A stretch of DNA of 64,000 nucleotides, taken from assembly GCF_000227135.1 (NCBI RefSeq), contig NC_018235.1, positions 229,505 to 293,504 of the forward strand, in the 5' to 3' direction. The notes under the pieces are model-generated. The model searched no databases. It was not told the DNA's origin and saw nothing but the letters and a program-made list of their open reading frames with translations. Source of the DNA: Leishmania donovani. Taxonomy: Eukaryota; Euglenozoa; Kinetoplastea; Trypanosomatida; Trypanosomatidae. The translations under genes and the position numbers were made by a program. Shown piece by piece: positions 53,444-63,120 of the stretch (position 1 is the stretch's first letter; every line of letters starts with the position of its first letter).

Positions 53444-56400
53444 ATGCCTCGCCATTCAAGGCATTCCATGGGCTTGACGCTGCTAGCTGCGCCGCGAGCG
53501 ACACCACCAATGAAAGCAGCAGCAGGTGTATCACCAATGAAGACCCCTGCCGCGCACGAACAGGAGGTGCCGATGCATCCTCCAGAGGGGCGCCATCAGC
53601 CACTCTCGTCCCGATGCAGCTCCTCTCCGGCATGGCTGCGCAAGGTAAAGCATGTGGGCACCGCCGCACGCAACGTTCTCTGCCGCCTGGACATTTGCTG
53701 GGCCGTTTTTTACTTTGTCTTCCTCGTCTGTGTCGGCTCCGTCAGCTCCTCCATTTCATATCGGCTGGTGAGTCGCTCGCTGATCGAGGCGGGGCGCAGC
53801 CTGCACGAAAACCGCATCACCACCGTGAACAAGCTCATTGACCAGAGCATGGACCGCGTCGATGACATGGCGGGCGGCCTCCTCACTCTCTACATGAAGA
53901 CCCAGTTTCTGATGCAATCTGAAAAGACGCTCTCGGTGCTGTGCGCGCTGCTGGAGAGATACGACGAGGCGAGGAATTACCGCGCCTTCTCCGTCATCTC
54001 GCTGGAGCAGCTGGAGATGATATCATGTTGGCGCGGAAGTGCAGAGGCGGACGCTGGCGGGCCGTTGATTGGAGCCATCTCGCTCAACCATACAGTCAAC
54101 GCCACCTACTACGTGAACCGCAGTAACTACATGCTCAACCGCCCTTTGCAGGTGAGCGCGGTTATCCCCGAAGGGAACGGCACCGTCGCTGCTCTTGTCA
54201 GCAACTACGCTGCAAGTGAGCTGATCGAGTACACACAGGCATACTACAAGGGCAGCATTGACTCAGTCGACATCCGGCTAAGGTGGCTGCAACCATCCTC
54301 GCATCCGCACCTCATCTACTACAACTATCCTGCCGGGTTAATTTACCGTAGCCTCAAGCTCCCGACGAACGTCAGTATCACTGATTGCACGCAGGTGCAC
54401 ATCGATGGCGCGCGGCTCGCCCTCAACACCATCGGCGAAGCCAAGTCCGGTTTCCTCTTGGCCGTCTTTGTCAACCAAAGCCTCGCAGACGCCGACCCGC
54501 TTATCATGTCCAACAACTGGGGTCAGCAGACAGTGCACGACAATATTATTTTTCCTTTCAGCGAGCATGCACCCACGGCCTACCTCAAGTCGAGCAACGT
54601 CAGCCACCCACTCATGCGCGAGGCGCTCAAGCACGTCGACCTCTCCCGCATGCGAGACCCCGGTTACAAGCACAGCGTCGATTTTCGCTACAACGACGCA
54701 CGCGCCGTCATCACCGTATGGGCCTACACATCGTGCCACGGTCTGACGCTGCCACTGGTGTACGTCAACTCCCAGAATACTGTCACTGGTCCCTACCTGC
54801 GGCTGCACGATACCCTCAACGGTGTCCTTGCCGCCGTCATGGTGCTCGTCAGTTTGGTCTTTTGGCTGTTCGTGCAGCTGTACTTTGCGGCGCCGCTGCG
54901 CGAGATCACGCGGCTGCTGAACTGCAGCGTGCAGCGAGGTGCGCGTGCACTATACCGCGCCGGGAAGCACGGCATTGGTGCGCTGGCGGAGGTGCGTGCG
55001 CTGGGCAACGCACACAACGCCGCCATGCGCCAGCTGCGCGAAGTCGATGCCTTCGTCCCCGCAGCCGTGCGCAAGGAGCTGCCTCGTGGCACCCTGCCCG
55101 CACCCCTCACTGTACCCATCGAGACAACGCTAGCCGGCCTCAATGTCGTCATGGGGTCGTCTGAGAACAGAGCCGCGCACCTCGCGCGCCACCTTTCCAC
55201 CGTCGTCTACATCACTGTGCGGCCGCCGCAGCCACCGCCAGTAGCGTCGCACAGCTCGAGCAGGACACCAGCACCTCTATCCACGCAGCCAGCCGGGCAC
55301 GACGCCGCCGCCATAACGCCACGCTGCAAGCAGCGCCTGTCAGTCATGGTGCAGCGTGCGGTGCACGCAGTCAACGCAACCAGCAGCGGTCCCTTCGCCA
55401 CGCCGGCGGCCCTCGAAGCCTTCGCCAGCGTCGTGCATGAGCTTGCGCACACACACCGCGGCACGGTGCTCCGCCTGCGCCCCGACACTTGCATCCTGCA
55501 CTTCCACGCAGCCGTGCGCGCGCACCTCCTGCCGCGGCAGGAGGTGCAGTTGGTCAACGCAGCAGATGTGGACGTGGTCACGGAGGAGCTCGCGCAGCAG
55601 GACGCACGCGATGCGGCTGCCTTTGCTCTGGCTTTGCTGAGCTGGGTGGACGAGCAGCAGACGGCGGAAGGGCAGTTGGAGTTGCCGCGCATGCCGGACG
55701 TGCGCGCGCTGCTGGACACGAGTCTGTTTACGTGTGGGCAGTACCGCCCCGCCGACAGCGAGCAGACCATGACAGTGGCACTGGGCCGCGATGTGCTGCG
55801 CGACGCCGGTAGCATGGTGGAACGCATCGGCGTGCGCGTTGCCATGACCGAGGAGACCGCCGCGCGCGTGCTCCGTGGTGGCAGTGGCGATAGCGGCGCG
55901 GCGGCGGTGAGTGCGATACCGGTGGAGGCGCTGTGCACCGGCCGCGCAGAGCACGACGCGGACGAACTGGTGCTGTACGAGGCACTTTGCAGTCGTGTCG
56001 CCAGTGGCACCGCCTTGCAGCTGTACGCGCGCTGTTGCTTCGACGGCTTCGCGCGCATGCGGCAGGGCGACTACGCAGGCGCGCTCACCGCCTTCTGCGG
56101 TGTCGCCGCGATCGCGGACCTGGATCCCGGGCTGCTACCGCCATGCCTGCGCCGCGAGGTCGCAGCTAGCGGCGCCACCGTAGGCGCCGTGTCGGTGCAG
56201 GTGGCACGACTCATGCGCGAGTGCGAACGCTGCGTGCGTGCAGGCGTCGCCGATGGCTTTCAGCGCGTGCCGCGGCGGCCACCGGGAATGGACGCCGTGC
56301 TGCCAGATGACATCACGCCCCTCGGCACGGCGCCGCCGGTGAGCACCGCTCGCAGCGGCGTCCCCGCAGCAAGCGCCAAACCGCGAAGAATGGCAAGTAG

Positions 56401-57523
56401 CTTCACGGCGCCGCCATGGTATCCAGAGGTGGGCGACCGACACGTGATGCTGCTGAGCAACGGTGCTGTCACCACGCGTGTGGTGGTGCCAACGCCGCCA
56501 GCATGGGTGCGCGACAACCACGGAATGTACTGGCAGCTCGCGTGCAGGAAAAGCGACTGTACCCCACCAGAGCTGTGGGCTTGCCGCATCCTTGCGCTAG
56601 GCTCCGCCGGCGCCATCGCCTCCGTCAACTACATCATGTACCGCGAGGTGCACCCGGTGGTAGCCAAGGCCATTCGCGATGCACCTCCGGGCCCCATCAG
56701 CGATGCGCTGCGCCGCGCTACACCCGTGTGCGGGCCCACAGCACAGCAGGACGCCGCCATTAAGCGCTTGATTACGAGGCATCAAGAGCTGCGGCACCCC
56801 AACATTCTTGCACCGCTGGCGTACTCACAGTCAGTGGAGGGTGGCGTGGTGCTGATCTGGGAATTTTGCCCTGGTGGGACGCTGCGGCAGCTGCTGGCTC
56901 GCTATCCGCGGGTCAAGTCCGTCACCTTCGCATGTTTTGGGCTACAGATGTTGTCTGCCCTCTCCCACCTCCACGAGCGTGGAGTGGCGCACGGTAGGCT
57001 GAACCTGGACAACGTCATGGTGGACTCGAATGGTCACTGCCGGTTAATCGGGCAGTTTGCGGATCATGCGTTGGAGCGGGAGATCTTCCACTTCAAGCCG
57101 TCGTGCTACCGGAGCCCCGCCATGGCCGCTGGTGCCCTCCCAACGCCGCCGTGCGACATGTTCTGTTACGGGTTGCTGGCGATGGAGGCAGTGACGCAGC
57201 AGCCGTGTTGGAGATGGGCCACAGCAGCGGAGTACGGAGGGCATCGTGACTCGAAGCCACCGTCGGCGAAGGAGCTGGCAGACCTGATGGCGACGGGTGG
57301 GCAGAGGTTTGCGGATGCGGTGGTGCAGGGTCGCGTTGTGCTCAACCTGGAACAACTGGATGTCGGCCCAATCACGGAGCACCATAACGACACCATGATA
57401 AGTGTGTGTCGACGGCTGCTGTCTCTGGACCCGGCATCGCGGCCGACGGCAGCAGAGCTGCGGGAGGAGAACAAGTCTGTCCTCAATCTCCTGGGGATCA
57501 CCATGGAAGAAGACACGCGTTAG
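53444..57523 (+). CDS. receptor-like pseudokinase with degenerate cyclase-like region
   Basis: Product of 1359 aa. TM1 is at about 84-105 and TM2 at about 460-483. The region between them (106-459) carries several N-glycosylation sequons (NHT, NAT, NRS near 216-227; NVS, NQS further on), so it is inferred to be an extracellular Cache-type sensor. After TM2 comes a HAMP-like helix pair (484-545) and then AFVPAAVRKEL. A region at about 580-840 reads like a decayed class III nucleotide cyclase: VVYITVR where the metal-binding Asp should be, then HRGTVLRLRPDTCILHFHA. A TPR-like stretch FARMRQGDYAGALTAF follows near 870. The C-terminus (about 1043-1352) has a kinase fold: LGSAGAIASV loop, VVAKAI with Lys1075, HPNI, an HGRLNLDN catalytic loop (H1183, Asp replaced by Arg1185) and GQFA where DFG should be (Asp replaced by Gln1204). 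Both catalytic Asps are lost, so no phosphotransfer is expected. Role inferred: a membrane receptor or scaffold. Confidence 0.8.
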   Translation: MPRHSRHSMGLTLLAAPRATPPMKAAAGVSPMKTPAAHEQEVPMHPPEGRHQPLSSRCSSSPAWLRKVKHVGTAARNVLCRLDICWAVFYFVFLVCVGSVSSSISYRLVSRSLIEAGRSLHENRITTVNKLIDQSMDRVDDMAGGLLTLYMKTQFLMQSEKTLSVLCALLERYDEARNYRAFSVISLEQLEMISCWRGSAEADAGGPLIGAISLNHTVNATYYVNRSNYMLNRPLQVSAVIPEGNGTVAALVSNYAASELIEYTQAYYKGSIDSVDIRLRWLQPSSHPHLIYYNYPAGLIYRSLKLPTNVSITDCTQVHIDGARLALNTIGEAKSGFLLAVFVNQSLADADPLIMSNNWGQQTVHDNIIFPFSEHAPTAYLKSSNVSHPLMREALKHVDLSRMRDPGYKHSVDFRYNDARAVITVWAYTSCHGLTLPLVYVNSQNTVTGPYLRLHDTLNGVLAAVMVLVSLVFWLFVQLYFAAPLREITRLLNCSVQRGARALYRAGKHGIGALAEVRALGNAHNAAMRQLREVDAFVPAAVRKELPRGTLPAPLTVPIETTLAGLNVVMGSSENRAAHLARHLSTVVYITVRPPQPPPVASHSSSRTPAPLSTQPAGHDAAAITPRCKQRLSVMVQRAVHAVNATSSGPFATPAALEAFASVVHELAHTHRGTVLRLRPDTCILHFHAAVRAHLLPRQEVQLVNAADVDVVTEELAQQDARDAAAFALALLSWVDEQQTAEGQLELPRMPDVRALLDTSLFTCGQYRPADSEQTMTVALGRDVLRDAGSMVERIGVRVAMTEETAARVLRGGSGDSGAAAVSAIPVEALCTGRAEHDADELVLYEALCSRVASGTALQLYARCCFDGFARMRQGDYAGALTAFCGVAAIADLDPGLLPPCLRREVAASGATVGAVSVQVARLMRECERCVRAGVADGFQRVPRRPPGMDAVLPDDITPLGTAPPVSTARSGVPAASAKPRRMASSFTAPPWYPEVGDRHVMLLSNGAVTTRVVVPTPPAWVRDNHGMYWQLACRKSDCTPPELWACRILALGSAGAIASVNYIMYREVHPVVAKAIRDAPPGPISDALRRATPVCGPTAQQDAAIKRLITRHQELRHPNILAPLAYSQSVEGGVVLIWEFCPGGTLRQLLARYPRVKSVTFACFGLQMLSALSHLHERGVAHGRLNLDNVMVDSNGHCRLIGQFADHALEREIFHFKPSCYRSPAMAAGALPTPPCDMFCYGLLAMEAVTQQPCWRWATAAEYGGHRDSKPPSAKELADLMATGGQRFADAVVQGRVVLNLEQLDVGPITEHHNDTMISVCRRLLSLDPASRPTAAELREENKSVLNLLGITMEEDTR

Positions 57524-58852
57524 GGGGATTAGTAGAGAGTAGCGGCACACCTATCGCCTCCTCCGCCACCCAGGTATGTGTGTGTGTGTGTATGGTGAAG
57601 GGGCGCGCGTCACATCCGTCACGGCACGTGGCGATCCGCCCCGTCTCTTCATCCGCCTCCCCCCCACCCCCCCACCCGACCTGGCCCGACTCGACCCTTT
57701 CTTCTCCAGTCGCTCGCGTCTCCTTCGCTCACGTGCCGTGTAGCGCAGCCATGCACGCACATCATGTCAGCAGCGCTGGTGTGTTCTGTTGAGGAACGGA
57801 AAGCGGCGGGCGAGCTACCAGGGTGAAGGCGGACAGCGCAGAGCTCAAATCCGGGACAGGAAGTGCTTCTCGAGTGTGGGTGTGACGCTCGTGGCGCGAC
57901 ACCGTATAAACGACGTGGAGGGAAACGCGAGAGATTCGGAATCTGCATCCCCTTCCCCCTCCCTCCCTCCCTCCCTCCACACCTCATTCAACACACACAC
58001 GCACACACCTACCGCTCTCCTCACCATCTCTTAAGCCCCGCATCACCACCACCGTCACCCCCTGTAAACATATATCTATCTATATATATATATATAGATA
58101 TAGATATATATGCGTCTACGTGCGTGGGTGGGTGTGTACCTCACTCTTCTTTTTGGTTTTGTTTTTTGAATGCGTTGGCGTTTCGTCGCGTGTGTTTATT
58201 CGCCCTTTCCCCATTCCTGTCATCTTCCAGTGACCTCGTCACAGCCGGGGTTCCCCTCCCCTCCCCCTCCCCTTCTTCCTCCACGCCACCGCCTGTTCTT
58301 GCTACCTTACCTTTTTCTTTCTCGCACACCACAGCGTATCACCGACTGTGCGGCCCTTTCGTCTCAGAAGGCGCTACGTGGCCTCTGCGATTGCCCCTCC
58401 ACCACCCGACTCCCCGACCACATGCTCCGACCCTCTGGCTCGCAGCACTGCCTGTAGGCGTACTTTGCGTGAGGTGAGGGAGCGACAGAGGCGACGGACC
58501 AGGCGTCTTCTTGTGCGCGTGTGTGTATAGGCCTGGCCGATTCCAGTTGGCGGCGCGCCAGCAGACAACGTGCGCTGTTCTCTTCCCCTCCCCCCTACCC
58601 CTCCTCCTCTCTCTCTCCCCCTCAGCGCGTGCTCCTTGTCTTTGTGTGGGCACGTCGGGCACTCCGCGAGCCCGCTCTTCAGTGCTGCGGCTTTTCTTTT
58701 TGTGGCGCGTGCTGTCGTCCTCGTTTGCCCCTGCCACCATTTTACTCCATTCATCTCATTTTTCTTTTCGGGAGAGTGAGCGGGGAGAAGACACACACAC
58801 ACGCACTCCCTCTGTGGGAGAAAGCCAGTCTGCACCCCCCCCCCTACGCACA
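57524..58852. other. intergenic region downstream of pseudokinase gene
   Basis: 1.3 kb without a gene. It holds a GT repeat at about 57575-57591, C-runs (57660-57680), CCCT units at about 57955-57978, a TA-rich near-palindrome at 58071-58110 and CT-rich sequence to 58630. A CA tract (58791-58803) and a C-run (58836-58844) precede repeat A2. Confidence 0.6.
58071..58110. repeat. TA-rich near-palindrome
   Basis: Forty bases consisting of TATATCTATC, a TA-alternating core and GATATAGATATATA. The arms are nearly complementary, so a hairpin or cruciform is possible. It resembles the palindrome at 18057-18076 in unit type. Confidence 0.6.
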
Positions 58853-59270
58853 CACCGCACCCCTGCCAAGTGCCGCACCACCTGTGGTGGCGACGGGGCC
58901 AAGCGCCTGCGACGTAGGGGAAGTCAGAGCGACTCATCGCTGCTGATGTCGGCGGTCGCGTCCCGGATGGCGTGGGGTCGGAGCGACCGGCGACGGTGAA
59001 CACGTCTTTGCCACCCACATGATGGGCGAAGCGTCACCGCTCCCCGAGCGTAACTCAGCCGCACCTGAGAGGTGCACGACGTGGCGACCGGCATGATGGG
59101 AGCGGCTGGGAGGCAGCGTGCGCGGTGCAGGGTGGGCGGGGTGTAGGGCAGGGGCCGTGCTCCGATGACTGGGCTGGCGCATGCGCTGTAGCACGTGTCT
59201 ACGTATGTGCGTGTGTGTGTCCGCGGCTGCATTGCACCACGCTGGTGGGGGCCTGTGGCAGTGCCAGCGG
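58853..59270 (+). repeat. dispersed repeat A, copy A2
   Basis: 418 bp. Positions 58853-59218 match A1 (52053-52418) with two mismatches; 58952-59270 match A3 (59591-59909) at an offset of 639 with one mismatch seen (58976). The last 50-60 bases also match the fragment at 17306-17365. Direct orientation relative to A1 and A3. Confidence 0.9.
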
Positions 59271-59491
59271 GGGAGGGTAGAGGAGCGTGCAACTCACGAT
59301 CAACGGCGGAGAATGGGCATGCTCGTGCGAAATGAATCTCCCGTTGTTGTCGGTATGCGAGAAACCCGCTCGTACGCGGTCTCTCAACGTCTCTGTGGCG
59401 CATCGCACAGAGATGCGGGAATTGCCGTCAGCTTCTTCTCCCCACCCCCCCCCCGAACACACACACACACACTCGCATGCCCATGCGTTCA
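59271..59491. other. spacer between repeat copies A2 and A3
   Basis: Unique sequence with no gene; it ends in a C-run (59445-59453) and a CA tract before the N gap. Confidence 0.5.
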
Positions 59492-59590
59492 NNNNNNNNN
59501 NNNNNNNNNNNNNNNNNNNNNNNNNNNNNNNNNNNNNNNNNNNNNNNNNNNNNNNNNNNNNNNNNNNNNNNNNNNNNNNNNNNNNNNNNN
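59492..59590. other. assembly gap of 99 N
   Basis: The gap truncates the 5' end of repeat copy A3; sequence resumes at the base equivalent to 58952 of A2. The gap probably reflects repeat collapse or failed bridging. Confidence 0.95.
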
Positions 59591-59909
59591 GCGGTCGCGT
59601 CCCGGATGGCGTGGCGTCGGAGCGACCGGCGACGGTGAACACGTCTTTGCCACCCACATGATGGGCGAAGCGTCACCGCTCCCCGAGCGTAACTCAGCCG
59701 CACCTGAGAGGTGCACGACGTGGCGACCGGCATGATGGGAGCGGCTGGGAGGCAGCGTGCGCGGTGCAGGGTGGGCGGGGTGTAGGGCAGGGGCCGTGCT
59801 CCGATGACTGGGCTGGCGCATGCGCTGTAGCACGTGTCTACGTATGTGCGTGTGTGTGTCCGCGGCTGCATTGCACCACGCTGGTGGGGGCCTGTGGCAG
59901 TGCCAGCGG
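59591..59909 (+). repeat. dispersed repeat A, copy A3 (5' end lost in gap)
   Basis: 319 bp matching 58952-59270. At the position equivalent to 58976 it has the base of A1 (C), while at the position equivalent to 52394 it has the base of A2 (C). This mosaic pattern fits exchange between copies. Confidence 0.9.
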
Positions 59910-61050
59910 AGGAGGGGGGTTGAGGTAGAGCGACCTTTAACCGCACGCCATGTGGCAGAGAAAGTGGACGAGGGGGGCGGTAAAACTATATTTTTCGGGG
60001 CGAGCAAGAGAGATCTTGTCATCATCAAGCCGCCCACGCCCTTTTCTGTGTTCTCGTTCTCGGGTGGACGTGTGTGCACGGGTGTGCATGCGTGCTCAGG
60101 TGCCTCGCACCGCCCTCGAAACACTCGTACCAGCGCCTGCCACGTAAGTTCACCACCCCTGATTACCGTGCGGCCCACAAGCCCCCCTCCTTCCCTCTGC
60201 ATGGGCGTCGTGGTCTCTGTGAGGCATCTCTCACTTCCTCATCCAAGTTGCCTTCCCACTCCCTCCCTCCTTATTTGTGCGCGCCTCCTCATGGCTTCCT
60301 GTGTGTTGTGCGCCATCTTCGTATCTGCCGAAGCGTGCGAAAGGAAGGAGGAGAGGTAGAGAGAGGGTTCACGTAGTCAGTTTTTGTTTTTTATTGAGGA
60401 CGGGTCGGCGCTTGATTGTGGTCATCTTTCTCCCTCTCACACACACACGCACGCACACACACTCCCCCTCCCTCAATGACTTTAACGGCGTCGCCTACCG
60501 TTTTTTTTCTCTGCGTGCTTTCATGGTTCTATCGCCGCGCCGCTGCGGACCACGTCGTGGCGCGGGTAAAAGCAATATGCTCTGTCTTTTCGTTTCTGTG
60601 CCACACTTACTTCATCATCATCACTACCGCCATCATGCTTGCGAGTGTGAGCCACTCGTTCCTCCATGCTGCAATATAGTTGCACCAAAAAGGGGTGAGG
60701 GGGGCAAGTGAAGGTCGCGCTTGCTTCTCTATCCCGCCATCCTTCCCCACCCACACGCACACACACACACTTTTCCACAGGTGCGAAGTGTTGACCGCGC
60801 CACGCCCACAGAAGATGCAGACGGCTCTTTAATGGACCGGAAAGTGGCCCGATTGCTGATACGGATAAATGAATGATTTTCTTTTGCGTTGGTGGGGGCA
60901 GGCGGGCGGGCGGGGGAGATGATGAAGGGGCTCGTCATGCTTATATCCGCCTCTCTCTATTCCTTCGGTCTGTGCATGTGTGCTGTGGCGAGGGCGTGCA
61001 TGGCACAAAAAGGGCGATGCTGTCAACCAAATATCGGGCTCTCACTCCTC
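59910..61050. other. intergenic sequence between repeats A3 and B1
   Basis: No gene found. CT-rich sequence, a CA tract at 60438-60463, a T-run at about 60501-60508, another CA tract at 60753-60770 and a G-rich patch at 60890-60916. Confidence 0.55.
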
Positions 61051-61356
61051 CTTTTCCTGCTTGTCTCCTCCTCTCCGCCCTAGGCCGGCCAGCGAGTGCA
61101 CCGGTCGCTTCGGAAGGATCTGGATGCGCCGAAACGCCTCATAGTAGTCCCCATTGGTCCGACTCTGCTGCATACCTCTCTCTCACGCTCTAGAAGCTGT
61201 GTCGCGCACCAACATTCTCTTTTTGCACCTGGTGCTCGTGACGGTGGAGCGGTGTGGGCGCCGCTTCCGTTGAGTTTTCGATGGGCTGATGGCGGAAAAG
61301 CAGCTGTGCATGGGCATTCTCGTGCATGGCCAAGCCCCCCGCGCGGCCTCACATTT
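61051..61356 (+). repeat. tandem repeat B, copy B1 (truncated by gap)
   Basis: 306 bp matching 61776-62081 with one mismatch seen near the start (61054). It begins in a CT-rich stretch before CCCTAGGCCGG and stops exactly at the N gap. Downstream sequence after the gap does not match what follows B2. Confidence 0.9.
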
Positions 61357-61455
61357 NNNNNNNNNNNNNNNNNNNNNNNNNNNNNNNNNNNNNNNNNNNN
61401 NNNNNNNNNNNNNNNNNNNNNNNNNNNNNNNNNNNNNNNNNNNNNNNNNNNNNNN
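61357..61455. other. assembly gap of 99 N
   Basis: It starts at the base equivalent to the end of the shared part of repeat B, so the true 3' extent of B1 is unknown. Confidence 0.95.
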
Positions 61456-61775
61456 CGTGGTGCAACAGAGGCGTGCGAGCTGTGGTTGAATGCGTATATT
61501 TGTCGACGTGTTCGTGGTGGAGCGAGGCGTAGAGGGGTGCCTCGCTGCCACGGGCGGACACGCAAAACGTCAATAGCACATAACAGCAAAACAGAAAAGG
61601 GGGAATGCACGCGCGCGCGCACGCACGCGGACGACAATGCAGACGCCCTCGATTTTGCTTGCTCCTCCGACGGCTCCGCATGCCGGCTCCGCCTGGGACG
61701 CCACGGCGTGTGTGCGTGTGTGCGCGAACCTTTGACAGCGAATGCTAGGGGAAAACTCATGCTCTCACACTCGTG

Positions 61776-62081
61776 CTTCTCCTGCTTGTCTCCTCCTCTC
61801 CGCCCTAGGCCGGCCAGCGAGTGCACCGGTCGCTTCGGAAGGATCTGGATGCGCCGAAACGCCTCATAGTAGTCCCCATTGGTCCGACTCTGCTGCATAC
61901 CTCTCTCTCACGCTCTAGAAGCTGTGTCGCGCACCAACATTCTCTTTTTGCACCTGGTGCTCGTGACGGTGGAGCGGTGTGGGCGCCGCTTCCGTTGAGT
62001 TTTCGATGGGCTGATGGCGGAAAAGCAGCTGTGCATGGGCATTCTCGTGCATGGCCAAGCCCCCCGCGCGGCCTCACATTT
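61776..62081 (+). repeat. tandem repeat B, copy B2
   Basis: 306 bp, almost identical to B1 and 725 positions downstream (the true spacing is uncertain because of the gap). It continues into the broken coding-like region 62082-63054. In one frame both copies encode a stretch beginning MHRSLRKDLDAPKR, but this is not enough to call a gene. Confidence 0.9.
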
Positions 62082-63120
62082 GCGGGGCTCCTGACTAATG
62101 ACGCCGGCTACTGGTGGGCGTTCAGTGAGCACCGAAAGCCGTGGAAAGGCGGGCGTCCCGCGCACGTGGGGATTCTGAATGCGGATGGCTCAATCACCAT
62201 GCTGCTGAGGGGAGGGGTGCCGGTGTCGGAGGAGTGCATCCATCGCCTCGAGGCGGCTGTCAGCCAATTCACGGACAGCCGCTCGTGCCCGCTGCCGGGA
62301 GACGAAGCGGATGCTGACACAGGGCGGGTTGCAGTGGGTCTGGGAAGACATGGATGTTGCCCTCCCTGAGGGGCCCCATCGCGGACCGGCACGCCCACGG
62401 AGGAGGATCCGCGGGTGCTCTTCCGTCTCCCCTCCTTCGTGTTCGGTCCGTGGCATGCATGCAAGGCGTCGCTGCAGGGCGGACACAGCGTGTGCCGGCT
62501 CATTCTGGTAGCGGCATCGACGGCCGAGCGGACGGATGCAGCGCAGGCCGCGGCGCAAGCAACCACGACGCCTTCAGCTGCGGGCAGCTCCCAGGCACCA
62601 TTTGCTGCAGCGCGACGTGGCGTGGGCCTCTGCTGAAGGCGCACCTTGCCCAAATCGTCAGAACCAGCCCGTGTTGCCCAGGCTGTGGCATGATGCAGAC
62701 CGTCGTCTCGTCGTCTTCTCGGCGATCTGCAGCGTCGCATTCAACGGGCGCGGCATGACGCCAGCAGAGACCCGCGACATTGCACTGGCCTTGAAGAGGG
62801 CCTTCGACTGCCTCCTCACTCAGGCGCGGCTCTCGCGCTTGCTCACCCTCTGCAGCGCAAGCTCCCGGGACGAGCGGACGATGGACCCCGTGGCTCTGAT
62901 GTGTTTAGCCGCGAGCAGGTGCATGAGACGGAGGCACAGTGCGAAGAGAGCAGGGTACCGGGGTGCCCCTATCACGTGTACACCCCACAGCGAGGTTTGC
63001 GGGTGGGGAGTGCGGCGGCAGCGGACAGAAGGATCAAGCAGCCAAATGAAGTGAGCGCAACCTTGCGCGCCCCCTCTCACGGCGGGCACCACAGTGTGCG
63101 CCGCCGCGCCGGAATGTAAG
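62082..63120 (+). pseudogene. frame-broken coding-like region, candidate decayed mobile element
   Basis: Successive open stretches with normal protein composition lie in different frames. Up to 62369: TNDAGYWWAFSEHRKPWKGG and RGGVPVSEECIHRLEAAVSQ, ending at a TGA at 62367-62369. The same frame resumes to 62636 (RVLFRLPSFVFGPWHACKAS). A second frame around 62570-62700 reads GQLPGTICCSATWRGPLLKA and RTSPCCPGCG. A third, 62690-63054, reads VVFSAICSVAFNGRGMTPAE and LALKRAFDCLLTQARLSRLL. A fourth starts at 62901. This is the signature of a gene broken by frameshifts and a stop. Linkage to tandem repeats suggests a decayed mobile element. TATE-type elements or degenerate retroposons of Leishmania are possible, but I see no reverse transcriptase YxDD or recombinase signature to prove it. 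Confidence 0.4.

Noticed and set aside
59181..59735. 184-aa ORF across the second N gap
   Set aside because: It joins two repeat copies through unknown sequence; no conserved frame remains between copies A1, A2 and A3.
61096..61869. 257-aa ORF across the third N gap
   Set aside because: Continuity depends on 99 placeholder Ns between repeat B1 and unrelated sequence.
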